In this document: one piece after another, positions 43,225 to 51,536 of the stretch | Layout: every line of letters begins with the position of its first letter | How positions within the stretch are numbered: the stretch's first letter is position 1 | Origin: Mycobacterium sp. DL | GTDB lineage: Bacteria > Actinomycetota > Actinomycetes > Mycobacteriales > Mycobacteriaceae | Assembly: GCF_039729195.1 (NCBI RefSeq) | Contig: NZ_CP155796.1 | Location: forward strand, 4,836,001 to 4,900,000 | DNA: 64,000 bases | Reading direction: 5' to 3' | Program-made: the position numbers and the translations under genes | The notes under the pieces: generated by a model | The model's database searches: none | The model's input: only the letters and a program-made list of their open reading frames with translations | Told to the model about the DNA's origin: nothing

Positions 43225-43536
43225 ATGCCTGACCTGCACAAAGATCCCGTTGACCACGCCCGGACCACCCGCCAACATGCCGGCGAATCGATGAAGAACG
43301 GCGTCAACGCGCCGGGCCTGATCGCCATCGGTATCGGCTTGGTGGCGCTGTCAGCTGGTCTGTTCGCCTTCGCCACCGGCCAGGCGGTCGCCGGGACGGT
43401 CGGCGTTGTGCTGGCCGTCTTGCTCGTCGGCGGGGGGCTCGGTTGGCTGGCCCTCGCGCACCGCAAAGTGCGCGAAGTCGAAAGCCAATGGCATGCCGAG
43501 CATCCCGAAGCGCCTGCCGAGCCGCCGACAAGCTGA
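43225..43536 (+). CDS. UsfY-like two-helix membrane protein
   Basis: This 103-residue protein begins MPDLHKDPVDHARTTRQHAGES. That pattern (DPVDH..RTTR..AGES) recalls UsfY, the small protein encoded next to the SigF locus in mycobacteria. Two helices (APGLIAIGIGLVALSAGLFAFATG; GTVGVVLAVLLVGGGLGWLAL) follow and the tail is hydrophilic. ATG 43225 has GGAGAGG upstream. The perfect SigF promoter before it supports stress regulation. Confidence 0.65.
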   Translation: MPDLHKDPVDHARTTRQHAGESMKNGVNAPGLIAIGIGLVALSAGLFAFATGQAVAGTVGVVLAVLLVGGGLGWLALAHRKVREVESQWHAEHPEAPAEPPTS

Positions 43537-43623
43537 GCGGCCACGAGCGGTCGCCGGGGAATACCCGGCCGGTGGCGCGCGTTTTGCGTCGTTGACCTGA
43601 CGACTGGGAAGGGACGCAGACAC

Positions 43624-44067
43624 GTGACAGACAACGGCGACTTCGATATGAGCACTTTGGATGACATGAATCGAAATGTCATCGAGGAATTCCGGGAAAA
43701 CGGCGGAAAAGTCGGCGGCCTGTTCGAAGGCAAGCCGCTGGTGTTGGTTCACCACGTCGGCGCGAAGTCGGGAGTGAAGCGGATCGCGCCCCTGGTGCCG
43801 TATGTCGACGGGAGTCGCACGTTCGTGTTCGCGAGCCTGGGCGGCGCCGACGTCAATCCGGCGTGGTACCACAACGTCGTCACCAACCCGGATGTGGTTG
43901 TCGAACTCGGGTCGGAGACCTTCGCGGCAACGGCCCGGGTTCTCAGCGGTGGCGAGCGTGATGACATCTACGCCAAGCAGTCGGCCGTGGAGCCACAGTT
44001 CGCCGAGTACCAGAGCAAGACGACTCGGGTGATTCCCGTGGTGGAGCTGGTGCGCTCGGGAGGGTAG
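43624..44067 (+). CDS. Deazaflavin (F420)-dependent nitroreductase family protein (Ddn-like)
   Basis: This 147-residue split-barrel protein of the DDN/DUF385 family has VLVHHVGAKSGVKRIAPLVPY and the F420-site motif FASLGGADVNPAWYHNVVTNPDVVVELG. The GTG start at 43624 has GGGAAGGGA upstream. It may be read through from the UsfY-like gene 87 bp upstream. Physiological substrate unknown; family members reduce quinones or nitroimidazoles with F420H2. Confidence 0.85.
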   Translation: MTDNGDFDMSTLDDMNRNVIEEFRENGGKVGGLFEGKPLVLVHHVGAKSGVKRIAPLVPYVDGSRTFVFASLGGADVNPAWYHNVVTNPDVVVELGSETFAATARVLSGGERDDIYAKQSAVEPQFAEYQSKTTRVIPVVELVRSGG

Positions 44068-44169
44068 CCCTACGAGACATTGCACTTGATTCGAAGGCGT
44101 GGGGGCCGAGGCCCATTCGCCGCGATCAAGTCCGCCTGAAATCTGCCAAAGTATGCTCTGAGCGGCTAG

Positions 44170-44243
44170 GCCCCCATAGCCCAATAGGCAGAGGCAGCGG
44201 ACTTAAAATCCGCACAGTGTCGGTTCGAGTCCGACTGGGGGCA
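44170..44243 (+). tRNA. tRNA-Leu (anticodon UAA), with a short variable loop
   Basis: Acceptor arms GCCCCCA and TGGGGGC pair fully, discriminator A. The anticodon stem GCGGA/TCCGC encloses CTTAAAA (anticodon TAA). The T-arm is GTCGG-TTCGAGT-CCGAC. The variable region is only 5 bases (ACAGT), whereas tRNA-Leu normally carries a long variable arm. CCA is not encoded. 74 bases. A decayed partial copy lies at 44789-44840. Confidence 0.9.
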
Positions 44244-44365
44244 CAGACATTCTTGCAGCTAGATGCTGTTTCTGCGTCGGACACTTGAGCGGTTGCTGCG
44301 GTTGTCGGCCCTCTGCGTCGGCACCGCGTCAGCGAGGAACTTCGACCAATCCTTAGACTCCGAGA

Positions 44366-44761
44366 ATGCGCGTGCCTCGTCAAGTCGCAGAGTTCAACAA
44401 GCGAGTCACCAATCCGGCGGCTCGCACGATCTCACCGTGGCTTCCGAACCTCGGGACCCTCGAGCACGTCGGGCGGAAGTCGGGTAAGCGATATCGAACG
44501 CCCCTGTTGGTATTCAAGACCCATGATGGCTACGCCATCCTCATCGGCTACGGGCTACAGACGGACTGGTTGAAGAACGTGCAGGCTGGCGGACCGACGG
44601 TGCTGCGCAAGCGTGGACGGGCTGTCGCGCTCGTCAACCCACGGGTGGTGAGCAAGGCCGAGGCCGCGTTTCTCGTCATACTGCGTTCTCGGCTGCTCTT
44701 CCGAGCGTTTCCCTATAACGAGGCAGCCCTTCTGCTGACGAATGCGGGCTCTGCGGGCTGA
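44366..44761 (+). CDS. DUF385 / deazaflavin-dependent nitroreductase family protein
   Basis: This 131-residue protein has a family pattern (LEHVGRKSGKRYRTPLLVF, GYAILIGYGLQTDWLKNVQAGG) for F420-binding split barrels. It differs clearly from the gene at 43624. It lies between the tRNA-Leu and the decayed tRNA copy, so it may have come with an integrated element. Substrate unknown. Confidence 0.8.
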   Translation: MRVPRQVAEFNKRVTNPAARTISPWLPNLGTLEHVGRKSGKRYRTPLLVFKTHDGYAILIGYGLQTDWLKNVQAGGPTVLRKRGRAVALVNPRVVSKAEAAFLVILRSRLLFRAFPYNEAALLLTNAGSAG

Positions 44762-44788
44762 CCTCTGTGCCGCGCCGGACTTCGAGCC

Positions 44789-44840
44789 GAGGAGCGGCTC
44801 AAAGTCCGTACAGTTTCTGTTCGAGTCCGACTGGTGGCAC
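44789..44840 (+). pseudogene. Decayed 3' part of a tRNA-Leu (UAA)-like gene, possible attachment-site remnant
   Basis: GAGG-AGCGG...GTCCGTACAGT...GTTCGAGTCCGACTGGTGGCAC aligns along its length with the anticodon, variable and T-arm of the tRNA at 44170. There are 16 identical bases in the T-arm (GTTCGAGTCCGACTGG), but a deletion and changes in the anticodon arm, and no acceptor partner upstream. The rest of 44762-45349 (588 bp) contains no gene I can support; the P450 promoter is near its end. Confidence 0.6.
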
Positions 44841-45257
44841 TCGTAAGACGCGTCAGCCAGGCGGCCCGGCAGCTCACTCGGGGGTGGGCCCGTATTCGTC
44901 GGTAATCGTGGCGAGATCGGGGGCTGTGACTGAACGGCGAAGGTCATAGTCGGGCGTCTCGTTGCGGCGTATCCGGGATTTTCAGCGCCCGTACAACTTC
45001 AGGCCGCGGACACCGCAGAAGCGGCGCGTGCAATGCCTCTTGAAACAGCCTGCAAGACAACGGGAAGAGGCTGCAATGATCCGGCGCAGGCTCGCGGACC
45101 GTCTTCTGGAAGAAGCCATCCCCAGCCCGGTTGGCCGGGCCATCGGGGCAAGCGTCGACCTTCCCGGTCGAACCGTATGCGACATCGGACGTTCAACCAC
45201 AAAACGTATGACCAGGCGTCCTTCAGGGTCAAGCTTAGCTGCGGAAATTCAAGAATG

Positions 45258-45287
45258 TTGACTGAGCCGTAGGTAAGGTCATACGCT
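45258..45287 (+). promoter_or_regulatory. Predicted SigA-type promoter of the P450-TetR pair
   Basis: TTGACT (45258-45263), an 18-bp spacer and TACGCT (45282-45287) fit the housekeeping pattern, with a start near 45295 and a leader of about 55 nt. No copy of the GCAGTAG operator found elsewhere in the cluster is present here. Confidence 0.45.
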
Positions 45288-45349
45288 AGCAAAGATTATG
45301 TCTAACCATCCTGCCCGCCCGGGCCGATGACGGAAGTCGAGACATCGCG

Positions 45350-46603
45350 ATGACCACGCACAGCACCGCCCCCAGCGTCCTCGACGCCGGCCTTCCCGCG
45401 TTCACGTACAGCCCGACCGCCACTCCGCACGATATCCTCGACGATGTCCGGAAGGCGCAATCGTGTGCGCCCATCGCCATAGGGCCGCTCGGGCCGGAGA
45501 TCCTATCCTACGAATTGGCTCGCGATATGTTGCGCGACAACAGGTTCCGTTTACCTCCTGGCATCACTTTGGCTGCGCAGGGCATCACCTCGGGTGCTTT
45601 ATACGACAAACTGGCGAACAGCCTGCTTGGTCTGGACGGCCCACCACACGCCCGGTTACGGAAACTGGTGTCCAAGGCGTTCACCCCTCGCGCGACATCA
45701 CGTCTCCAGGGCACGATCTATGAGGTGATGAATGACTTGGTCGATCGGGTAGTGGACGCCGGACAGTGCGACGTCGTAACCGATATCGCTCGTCCGTACC
45801 CCACCCCGATCATTTGCGCGGTGCTCGGAGCGCCCCGCGAGGATTGGCAGCTGTTCGCGGACTGGACCGAGGAGATCTTCAAAGCCTTCAGTTTTCAGCC
45901 CGATGCCGCCTTCGATGAAGCCTCGATCATGGGCGCCTGGAGAGAACTCGATACCTACGTCGACGACATGGTCGCAGGTCGCCGAGACAAGCTGACCGAT
46001 GACTTGCTATCCGAGCTCATACGCGCTGAAAGCGACGGCGACCGCCTCAACGCCGACGAACTCCGCTCGCTGGTGGCGGGCTTCCTCATGGCGGGAACGG
46101 ATACGACGCGGAACCAGCTAGCCGCGTCGGTGCAGGTGCTGTGCGAGCACCCAGATCAGTGGGAGAAGCTGCGCAACGAACCAGAGCTCGCGATGCAGGC
46201 GGTCGAGGAGAGCATGCGCCACTCACCGTCAGGAAGTATCGTGCCGCGGGTCGCCACTGACGATGTGGAGTTCGCCGGGTACACGTTCCCGGTAGGCACC
46301 TTCGTGATCGTGAACACCTTTGCAGCCAACAGGGATCCAGCTATCTACGCCGATGCCGATCGCTTCGATATAGCGCGTAAGGACGCACCCGCAATCCTGA
46401 CCTTCGGCGGTGGGGCGCACTATTGCCTCGGGGCGAACCTTGCGCGCCGGGAACTGGCGGGAGCACTGACAGTCCTCACCCGCCGCCTGTCCGCCACACA
46501 TCGCATCGGACCAGCACCGTGGAAACCGCTACTGGGAATGACCGGTCCCACAACTCTTCCGATCGAATTCACCAGCGACGTCTTCTCGACGGCGGATGCG
46601 TAG
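45350..46603 (+). CDS. Cytochrome P450 (first of the cluster)
   Basis: This 417-residue bacterial P450 has the I-helix oxygen motif FLMAGTDTT near residue 246, the ExxR motif AVEESMRHS near 285, and the heme loop FGGGAHYCLG with the cysteine ligand near 359. No signal or membrane anchor is seen. It starts a terpenoid-type gene cluster and is followed, with an 8-bp overlap, by a TetR gene. The substrate is probably a cluster intermediate; this is inference. Confidence 0.93.
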   Translation: MTTHSTAPSVLDAGLPAFTYSPTATPHDILDDVRKAQSCAPIAIGPLGPEILSYELARDMLRDNRFRLPPGITLAAQGITSGALYDKLANSLLGLDGPPHARLRKLVSKAFTPRATSRLQGTIYEVMNDLVDRVVDAGQCDVVTDIARPYPTPIICAVLGAPREDWQLFADWTEEIFKAFSFQPDAAFDEASIMGAWRELDTYVDDMVAGRRDKLTDDLLSELIRAESDGDRLNADELRSLVAGFLMAGTDTTRNQLAASVQVLCEHPDQWEKLRNEPELAMQAVEESMRHSPSGSIVPRVATDDVEFAGYTFPVGTFVIVNTFAANRDPAIYADADRFDIARKDAPAILTFGGGAHYCLGANLARRELAGALTVLTRRLSATHRIGPAPWKPLLGMTGPTTLPIEFTSDVFSTADA

Positions 46604-47216
46604 TCGCGGCTGGGCGGGTGCCACCCCCGCATCGGACGAGGAAGCCATCTCGCGCATTCTGAGTGCGGTCGATGACGAGATCGCCGAGCATGGCGGAGCG
46701 GGATTACGCCTCGCCGATGTCGCCCGCAGACTCGGAGTCACTCGCCAGACGGTGTACCGCTACTTTCCGAACGCGGACGCGCTGCTCATAGCCAGCTCAA
46801 TGCGTGCAGTCGATGGGTTTATCGATCAAGCCGTAGACCACGTTCGCGGACTCAACGACCCCGTGACTGCTCTCGTCGAGAGCCTGTCGTTCGGAGTCGA
46901 GAACCTCATCGGCGATCCACAGCTGGAGAGCCTGCTGACACGGCGGATTGCGGGCGAGGCCGTCACCTCCCTGACGTCCGACACGGCGACCGCATTGTGT
47001 TTGTCGGTTTTCGGTCGTTTGGATGTCGATTGGGAGCTTCACGGTTTCGACACCGCGGCGCTTCATGAGCTTGCTGAAATGTTCTTGCGCACCGTGCAGT
47101 CCCTGTTGATTGATCCCGGCCCGCAGGAGCGCGACGGAATCGAACTACGCCGCTTCATCACGCGATGGCTCGGTCCAGCGATACTGTTTCCACGGATGAC
47201 GTCACTGACTCGATGA
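46596..47216 (+). CDS. TetR-family regulator of the terpenoid-type cluster
   Basis: This 206-residue protein has an N-terminal HTH (LRLADVARRLGVTRQTVYRYFPNADALLIAS, near residues 36-67). ATG 46596 lies inside the end of the P450 gene. It is the only regulator in the cluster, so it is the best candidate to bind the three 18-bp palindromes at 49801, 49935 and 59776. It may sense a cluster product or an AfsA-dependent signal. Both ideas are inference. Confidence 0.88.
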   Translation: MRSRGWAGATPASDEEAISRILSAVDDEIAEHGGAGLRLADVARRLGVTRQTVYRYFPNADALLIASSMRAVDGFIDQAVDHVRGLNDPVTALVESLSFGVENLIGDPQLESLLTRRIAGEAVTSLTSDTATALCLSVFGRLDVDWELHGFDTAALHELAEMFLRTVQSLLIDPGPQERDGIELRRFITRWLGPAILFPRMTSLTR

Positions 47217-47416
47217 GAAGACGCGGCCTGTCGACCAGTCACCGACCGCGCCTCGCCCGTCTCGCTTATCTCCGTCCGGGTACGCCGCTGCCACTGCATT
47301 GATCTCTGCGGCTCGCCCCAAAGAGGGAGCCGCTCGGTCTGCTCGGCGCGGCATGATCATCGTCGGCACAGGTTAGTGCCGCAGGATGTGGTCATGGTCA
47401 TAGGTTCGCTAGACCT

Positions 47417-48685
47417 TTACAGCGGGTCGAGCGCGGCGAGCTGGAATTGCGTTGCGAGGGAATACATGGCGTCGGCGTCGGGGGGTCGCAGTCGTTCCAG
47501 GGCGCCGAAGGCCAGATGGTCGGCGATCATCATGCGGCGCACGTGGAACTCGGGCAGTTCGCCGGTCAGCGGTTCTTCCGGCAAGGTCTCCACGATCGCA
47601 AAGGTGGCGCCGACGATGAGCGGGACCACCGAGGGAGGCATCGAGCGCGGATCACCGAGGGCAAGGAGATCAGCCGCACCCGATCGGGCGGCGGGGCCGG
47701 CCTTCACCGAGGGGTGGGGCGACGCATCCAACAGACGGTGGATCGCCCCGTCGACGGAACAGCGCACTCGCTTCAGCATCGAGTTCCACTGAGCAGGTGA
47801 GACGGAGGCCAGCACTGCCGCGGCCAGCCGCACCGGTCGCCGGTGGGGTGCAGGCGCTCCGACGGCCTCGCATAAATAGCCGGTTGTCGCAATGGTCATG
47901 TACGCCATCGCCACCCGGGCGCCGCGACTGCGGGTACACGGACCGAGCCGGGCCAGCAAGGCGATGCTGCCCAGCGCGGGGGGCAGCACGCGTTGTATCA
48001 CGGTCCGGGTCAGATCCTCGCGGTCGCGGGCGCCGTACGGCACCAGTTCGCCGTCCCGCAAGTCGTTGGCCAACTGGACAATGACGCCGATGCATCCGGC
48101 CAGCTCGCTCAAATCGGTCTCGGCGCAGGCATCTTCGGCGACCAGCGAGCACACGTACAACATCGCCCGCCCAAGCACGCCCTCGCCGTAGGCGGTCCGC
48201 GGCAGCGGGCAATCCAGGTTCAACGTCATCACCTGGCCGACATCGGCCAACAGTCGGCCGACCCGGTTGCGACCCTCGGGGGGCAGTTCCGACAGCATCA
48301 CCCGCACGTCGTGGATACGCTCGGTGAGCACCAGGTCGACCGCTTCGACATAGCGGCCGGCGGTAGCCCGCAACGGCGGTGGCGGTGTGTCGATGGCGCC
48401 GTTCAGGTAGTGCACGGCGGTGACGACGGCGCCGACCGCCAGCGGGCGCGCGCACAGGCCTGCATAGGCGTCGAGCACCCGGCAGGCCAGCAGGGCGGCG
48501 GTGGCCTCGGACCGTAGGGCCGAGGGGAGGAATCCGGCCGCGATGCCGAGGTGTCGGGCCGCCGGGACAACCGCCAGCCGGGCCAACTCGTCCGGTGACC
48601 GGGCCGCTCGCATCGCATCCAGGTCTGGCGTGCGGCTCAGGTACCGAAGTCCGTCGGCCAGCGTGCCGAGTCGCCCCCCGTTCAT
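47417..48685 (-). CDS. Squalene/phytoene synthase-like protein, atypical
   Basis: This 422-residue, mostly helical protein resembles head-to-head prenyl synthases. The second Asp motif is present (VQLANDLRDGE near residue 203-213), as is the general pattern around residue 60-80. The first Asp-rich motif is degenerate, reading RVLDAYAGLCA instead of R..DD..DE. The C-terminal 100 residues match nothing I recognise. It may be an altered terpene synthase or a non-catalytic partner. Its ATG overlaps the stop of the polyprenyl synthase gene by 4 bp (ATGA). Confidence 0.6.
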   Translation of the reverse strand: MNGGRLGTLADGLRYLSRTPDLDAMRAARSPDELARLAVVPAARHLGIAAGFLPSALRSEATAALLACRVLDAYAGLCARPLAVGAVVTAVHYLNGAIDTPPPPLRATAGRYVEAVDLVLTERIHDVRVMLSELPPEGRNRVGRLLADVGQVMTLNLDCPLPRTAYGEGVLGRAMLYVCSLVAEDACAETDLSELAGCIGVIVQLANDLRDGELVPYGARDREDLTRTVIQRVLPPALGSIALLARLGPCTRSRGARVAMAYMTIATTGYLCEAVGAPAPHRRPVRLAAAVLASVSPAQWNSMLKRVRCSVDGAIHRLLDASPHPSVKAGPAARSGAADLLALGDPRSMPPSVVPLIVGATFAIVETLPEEPLTGELPEFHVRRMMIADHLAFGALERLRPPDADAMYSLATQFQLAALDPL

Positions 48686-49704
48686 CGGGACACCACCCGC
48701 ACGGTGAGTTCGCGCAACTGCTCACGCGCGGGGGAGGGCGGGAATGCACTGATTGCCTGGCCGGCCGTCCGGGCGGCGCGGACCGCGACGGCACGGGCAG
48801 TTCGGGTCGCCCCGCTGCGCATGAGGTCGGCTCGGAGGTCGGCGCTGGAAGTCAGCCTGGAGAGCCACATTTCATGGGACCCGGGCCGCATGGCCAGCCA
48901 TTCGATCACGGGCCAGGTCGGCACCCGTCGGTCGAGGTCGCCAGCAGCCTCCTTGCCCAGCGAGGGGCCGCCCTCGACGTCGCGGACGTCATCCATGATC
49001 TGAAAGGCAAGGGCGAGTTGGTCTGCGTAGCGCATCAGGACGCGAAGCTGATCGTGGTCGAGGCCGCCCGCCGTGCCACCGTACGAACAGGCCAACCGGA
49101 ACAGCGTGCCGGTCTTCGCCTCGGCCACGACTTCGTAGTGTCTGCGCATGGCGGCGTCGTCGACGGCAGGTGGCAGGGTCTCGATGAGCTGCCCGAACGA
49201 CAGGTCCGAGATGCGGTCGAGGTAGGTGACGCTCGATGCCTCACCGAGCCGCGCGAACACCGCCGGGTTGTCGGCCAGCACTCGTGCGAGTACCTGTAAA
49301 GCCCTGCCGACCAGATGAAATCCGGCCCGGGCTGCGGTGCGGACGCCGAATGCGGCCGCTACTGACGGCGCATCGCGCCGCAGGAGCGATCCGTCGCAGA
49401 TGTCGTCGTGAACGAGCGACGCCTCATGGATCATCTCGATCGCGCACGCCACATCGACTGCGTCGCGCAGCGGCACCGCGGCGGCCGAGGGCAGCAGACG
49501 GGCACAGGCCAGCACCATCGCGGATCGGACCCGTTTGCCGGGGACGGCGAGTAGGTGACGGTAGATTGCATCGAAACCGCCTTCGTTGACGAGGATTTCG
49601 CGCAACCGGGCGGCGACCAGGGGCAAGTGATCGGATGGGTTGGTCAGCGAAGGGTGGTCGACACCGAGGCCGTCGGATGCGACCAATATGCTCGCCTCAA
49701 CCAT
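48682..49704 (-). CDS. Trans-polyprenyl diphosphate synthase (FPP/GGPP synthase family)
   Basis: This 340-residue enzyme has the first Asp-rich motif VHDDICDGSLLRR near residue 97, the second motif FQIMDDVRDVEG near 236, and PGKRVRSAMVL near 46. Both DDxxD motifs are intact, so it should extend DMAPP with IPP to a C15-C20 chain. ATG 49704 has AGAAGGA six bases upstream; ATG 49710 is less likely. It leads the minus-strand operon of the cluster, behind the palindrome at 49801-49818. Confidence 0.88.
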   Translation of the reverse strand: MVEASILVASDGLGVDHPSLTNPSDHLPLVAARLREILVNEGGFDAIYRHLLAVPGKRVRSAMVLACARLLPSAAAVPLRDAVDVACAIEMIHEASLVHDDICDGSLLRRDAPSVAAAFGVRTAARAGFHLVGRALQVLARVLADNPAVFARLGEASSVTYLDRISDLSFGQLIETLPPAVDDAAMRRHYEVVAEAKTGTLFRLACSYGGTAGGLDHDQLRVLMRYADQLALAFQIMDDVRDVEGGPSLGKEAAGDLDRRVPTWPVIEWLAMRPGSHEMWLSRLTSSADLRADLMRSGATRTARAVAVRAARTAGQAISAFPPSPAREQLRELTVRVVSR

Positions 49705-49800
49705 CGTCATTCCTTCTGCGATGTCTTCGAAATGCGGCCGCGGGAAAACGGCGTTTCGTCTCACCACGGAAAATCGTCGCTGCCGGGTGGCGCAGGGAGC

Positions 49801-49818
49801 GCAGTAGTACGCCACTGC
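49801..49818. promoter_or_regulatory. Cluster operator, site A
   Basis: GCAGTAG-TACG-CCACTGC, an 18-bp palindrome with one mismatched pair, lies 97 bp before the polyprenyl synthase start. The flanks (AGC before, ATC after) are also shared with site B at 59776. The 338-bp region 49705-50042 holds this site and site C and no gene I can support. Confidence 0.7.
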
Positions 49819-49934
49819 TATCTCGCTGGACTGAGGTCCAGAACTACGTAAGTCCACGAGTGGGCGACTCGCAGCTCGAGTACCTCAGCTCAACCCTGCG
49901 ACTCAGTAGGACCGCGCCGAGACGAGCGTCGATT

Positions 49935-49952
49935 GCAGTAGGGAGCTACTGA
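49935..49952. promoter_or_regulatory. Cluster operator, site C
   Basis: GCAGTAG-GGAG-CTACTGA has the same left half and spacing as sites A and B and pairs fully except at the outermost base. It lies 91 bp before the afsA-like start. A single left half-site, TCAGTAG, lies at 49903-49909. Confidence 0.65.
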
Positions 49953-50042
49953 GAACCAGCACCCCACTCCGAGTGACGATCCCTAGTGCAGTGATCTGTC
50001 GCGTCGGATCGGAGACGGCGCACACGAGCGGAGGAGGCAACG

Positions 50043-50888
50043 ATGCATGCACTTGCACCGAGCACGCCTCGGGCGATTACCGGACGCACGATCGACGCCC
50101 TGCACCCGGCGCTGAACGGAGGCGCTTGCCGCGGGTTCATTCGCGTGGATCCTCACGACCCGGTGTTCTTCGACCATCCGCTCGATCACGTGCCGGGGAT
50201 GCTGCTGGTGGTGGCCGGCCTCGAATTGGCTGAGCACGCAGCGATGCTGCGGCCGGCCAATGTGAACTTCGGCCTCACCTTCACCAAATTCTGCGAGCTC
50301 GACGCGCCGGTCGAGGTGAGAGCGACCCGCGAAAACGGCGGAAACACATTGGAATTCGCCCAATCAGGTCGCAGCATAGCGAGGGGACTGCTGAGCCGAC
50401 GCCGGTCCGCGCTGCCCGCGGAGCTTGCCCCGGTGCCGGCATTTGGGAACGGTTCGATCCCGCGTGAACTGGTGCACCGGGCCGACCCCGGAAATGTCGC
50501 AGTCGGCCCGCTCACAGTCGACACCGGACGTGTCTGGGTCCGCGTACACGAGCAGGCCGCCATCGGCGGAATACCGCCGCGGGCCAGCGCGGTCGCCTCC
50601 ATCATCGAGGCCGCCCGCCAATTCGTCATCGCGATTCTTCACGTGTGGGGTCAGCAGCCAATGGGGACGAAGATGATCTTCGTCGGGCTCACCGCAGACG
50701 TGCCTACTACGGTGCCGCAGGCCCATATGACGCGGGCGTTGTCGTGGCAGCCCACTCCTCCAGAACAGACACGCAAACTCCACATCGACGTGCATGCAGT
50801 AGGCGATCGAGCGATCAAAGTCGGCTCGATCGTCATCGCGAGCCGGTGCGCCGACGAAGTCGAGTATGCGCAATTGCGCGCGGGCTAG
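50043..50888 (+). CDS. AfsA-family (A-factor biosynthesis hotdog) protein with swapped halves
   Basis: AfsA makes the gamma-butyrolactone hormone precursor from a beta-ketoacyl thioester and DHAP in Streptomyces. This 281-residue protein carries both hallmarks of the family. FFDHPLDHVPGMLL is near residue 41-54, and VHRADPGNVAVGP near 143 is followed by AVASIIEAARQFVIAIL. As I remember AfsA, the VHR half comes first and the DHVPGM half second; here the order is reversed. ATG 50043 has GGAGGAGG upstream. It heads the plus-strand operon of five genes. Confidence 0.75.
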   Translation: MHALAPSTPRAITGRTIDALHPALNGGACRGFIRVDPHDPVFFDHPLDHVPGMLLVVAGLELAEHAAMLRPANVNFGLTFTKFCELDAPVEVRATRENGGNTLEFAQSGRSIARGLLSRRRSALPAELAPVPAFGNGSIPRELVHRADPGNVAVGPLTVDTGRVWVRVHEQAAIGGIPPRASAVASIIEAARQFVIAILHVWGQQPMGTKMIFVGLTADVPTTVPQAHMTRALSWQPTPPEQTRKLHIDVHAVGDRAIKVGSIVIASRCADEVEYAQLRAG

Positions 50889-50912
50889 CCCCCGACTCGA
50901 TGGAGGCCGGCC

Positions 50913-51536
50913 ATGACTGATCGAGTCGCCACGTACGTTCTTCGTACTCTGTTGCCGCTGAGCGCTATCGGCCTTGCTGTTGCGGTCGCGGCACACCTTG
51001 TCGGCGGGCGCCTCACCGCCGCGGCGTTCGTCGCCGCGTATCTCGTGTGGTTGCTTTCCGAATCACGAATCACTGTCGGGTCACCAACACAGTCGGCCGC
51101 GGAGACTCGCACCCTCGTTCCCTATGCGGTAGCGCGGGTAGCGACGGCACTCACGGCTGCGTACTCCGCGCCCGCGGTGCCCGACAAGTTCGTTATCGTG
51201 CCGGCGGGGATTTTCATCGCTGGTGTGACGTTACGCGCGTGGGCGATTCACGAACTCGGCGTCCAGTATTCGCACCGAGTGGTACGGATCTCCGAGGGCG
51301 GCCTCATTGCATCCGGGCCTTATCGGGTGCTGCGCCATCCTGCTTATGCCGGGATGTTGCTCGCCAACATCGGTTTTGTCGGATACTTTTCGAGTCCTGC
51401 GAGTATCGCAGCGCTGACTCTGCTTGTCGCCGTTGTTCTCTGGCGCATCAGAGTCGAAGAAGACATCCTCACTGAAACGCCCCGATATCGCTCCTTCGCC
51501 AGCACACGATGCCGGATTGTGCCCGGGGTGTGGTGA
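50913..51536 (+). CDS. ICMT-family membrane methyltransferase-like protein
   Basis: This 207-residue membrane protein has about five helices and the isoprenylcysteine carboxyl methyltransferase / PEMT signature GPYRVLRHPAYAGML near residue 139-153, plus RVEEDIL near 183. Proteins with this motif methylate carboxyl groups, amines or quinones with SAM in the membrane. In this cluster, esterification of a prenylated acid is a fair guess. It follows the AfsA-like gene by 24 bp. Confidence 0.82.
   Translation: MTDRVATYVLRTLLPLSAIGLAVAVAAHLVGGRLTAAAFVAAYLVWLLSESRITVGSPTQSAAETRTLVPYAVARVATALTAAYSAPAVPDKFVIVPAGIFIAGVTLRAWAIHELGVQYSHRVVRISEGGLIASGPYRVLRHPAYAGMLLANIGFVGYFSSPASIAALTLLVAVVLWRIRVEEDILTETPRYRSFASTRCRIVPGVW

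Noticed and set aside
44962..45261. 99-residue plus-strand open frame after the decayed tRNA
   Set aside because: Arg-rich composition, no ribosome site, no recognisable motif and overlap with a region of decayed tRNA-like sequence. It looks like chance coding in GC-rich DNA.
47355..47385. Inverted repeat GGCAC-N6-GTGCC between TetR and the squalene-synthase-like gene
   Set aside because: It could end the convergent transcripts, but a 5-bp arm is too short to support a terminator call.
49705..50042. Streptomyces-type autoregulatory element for a gamma-butyrolactone receptor
   Set aside because: I looked for the known ARE pattern near the AfsA-like gene and did not see it. A different palindrome, GCAGTAG-N4-CYACTG, is present instead.
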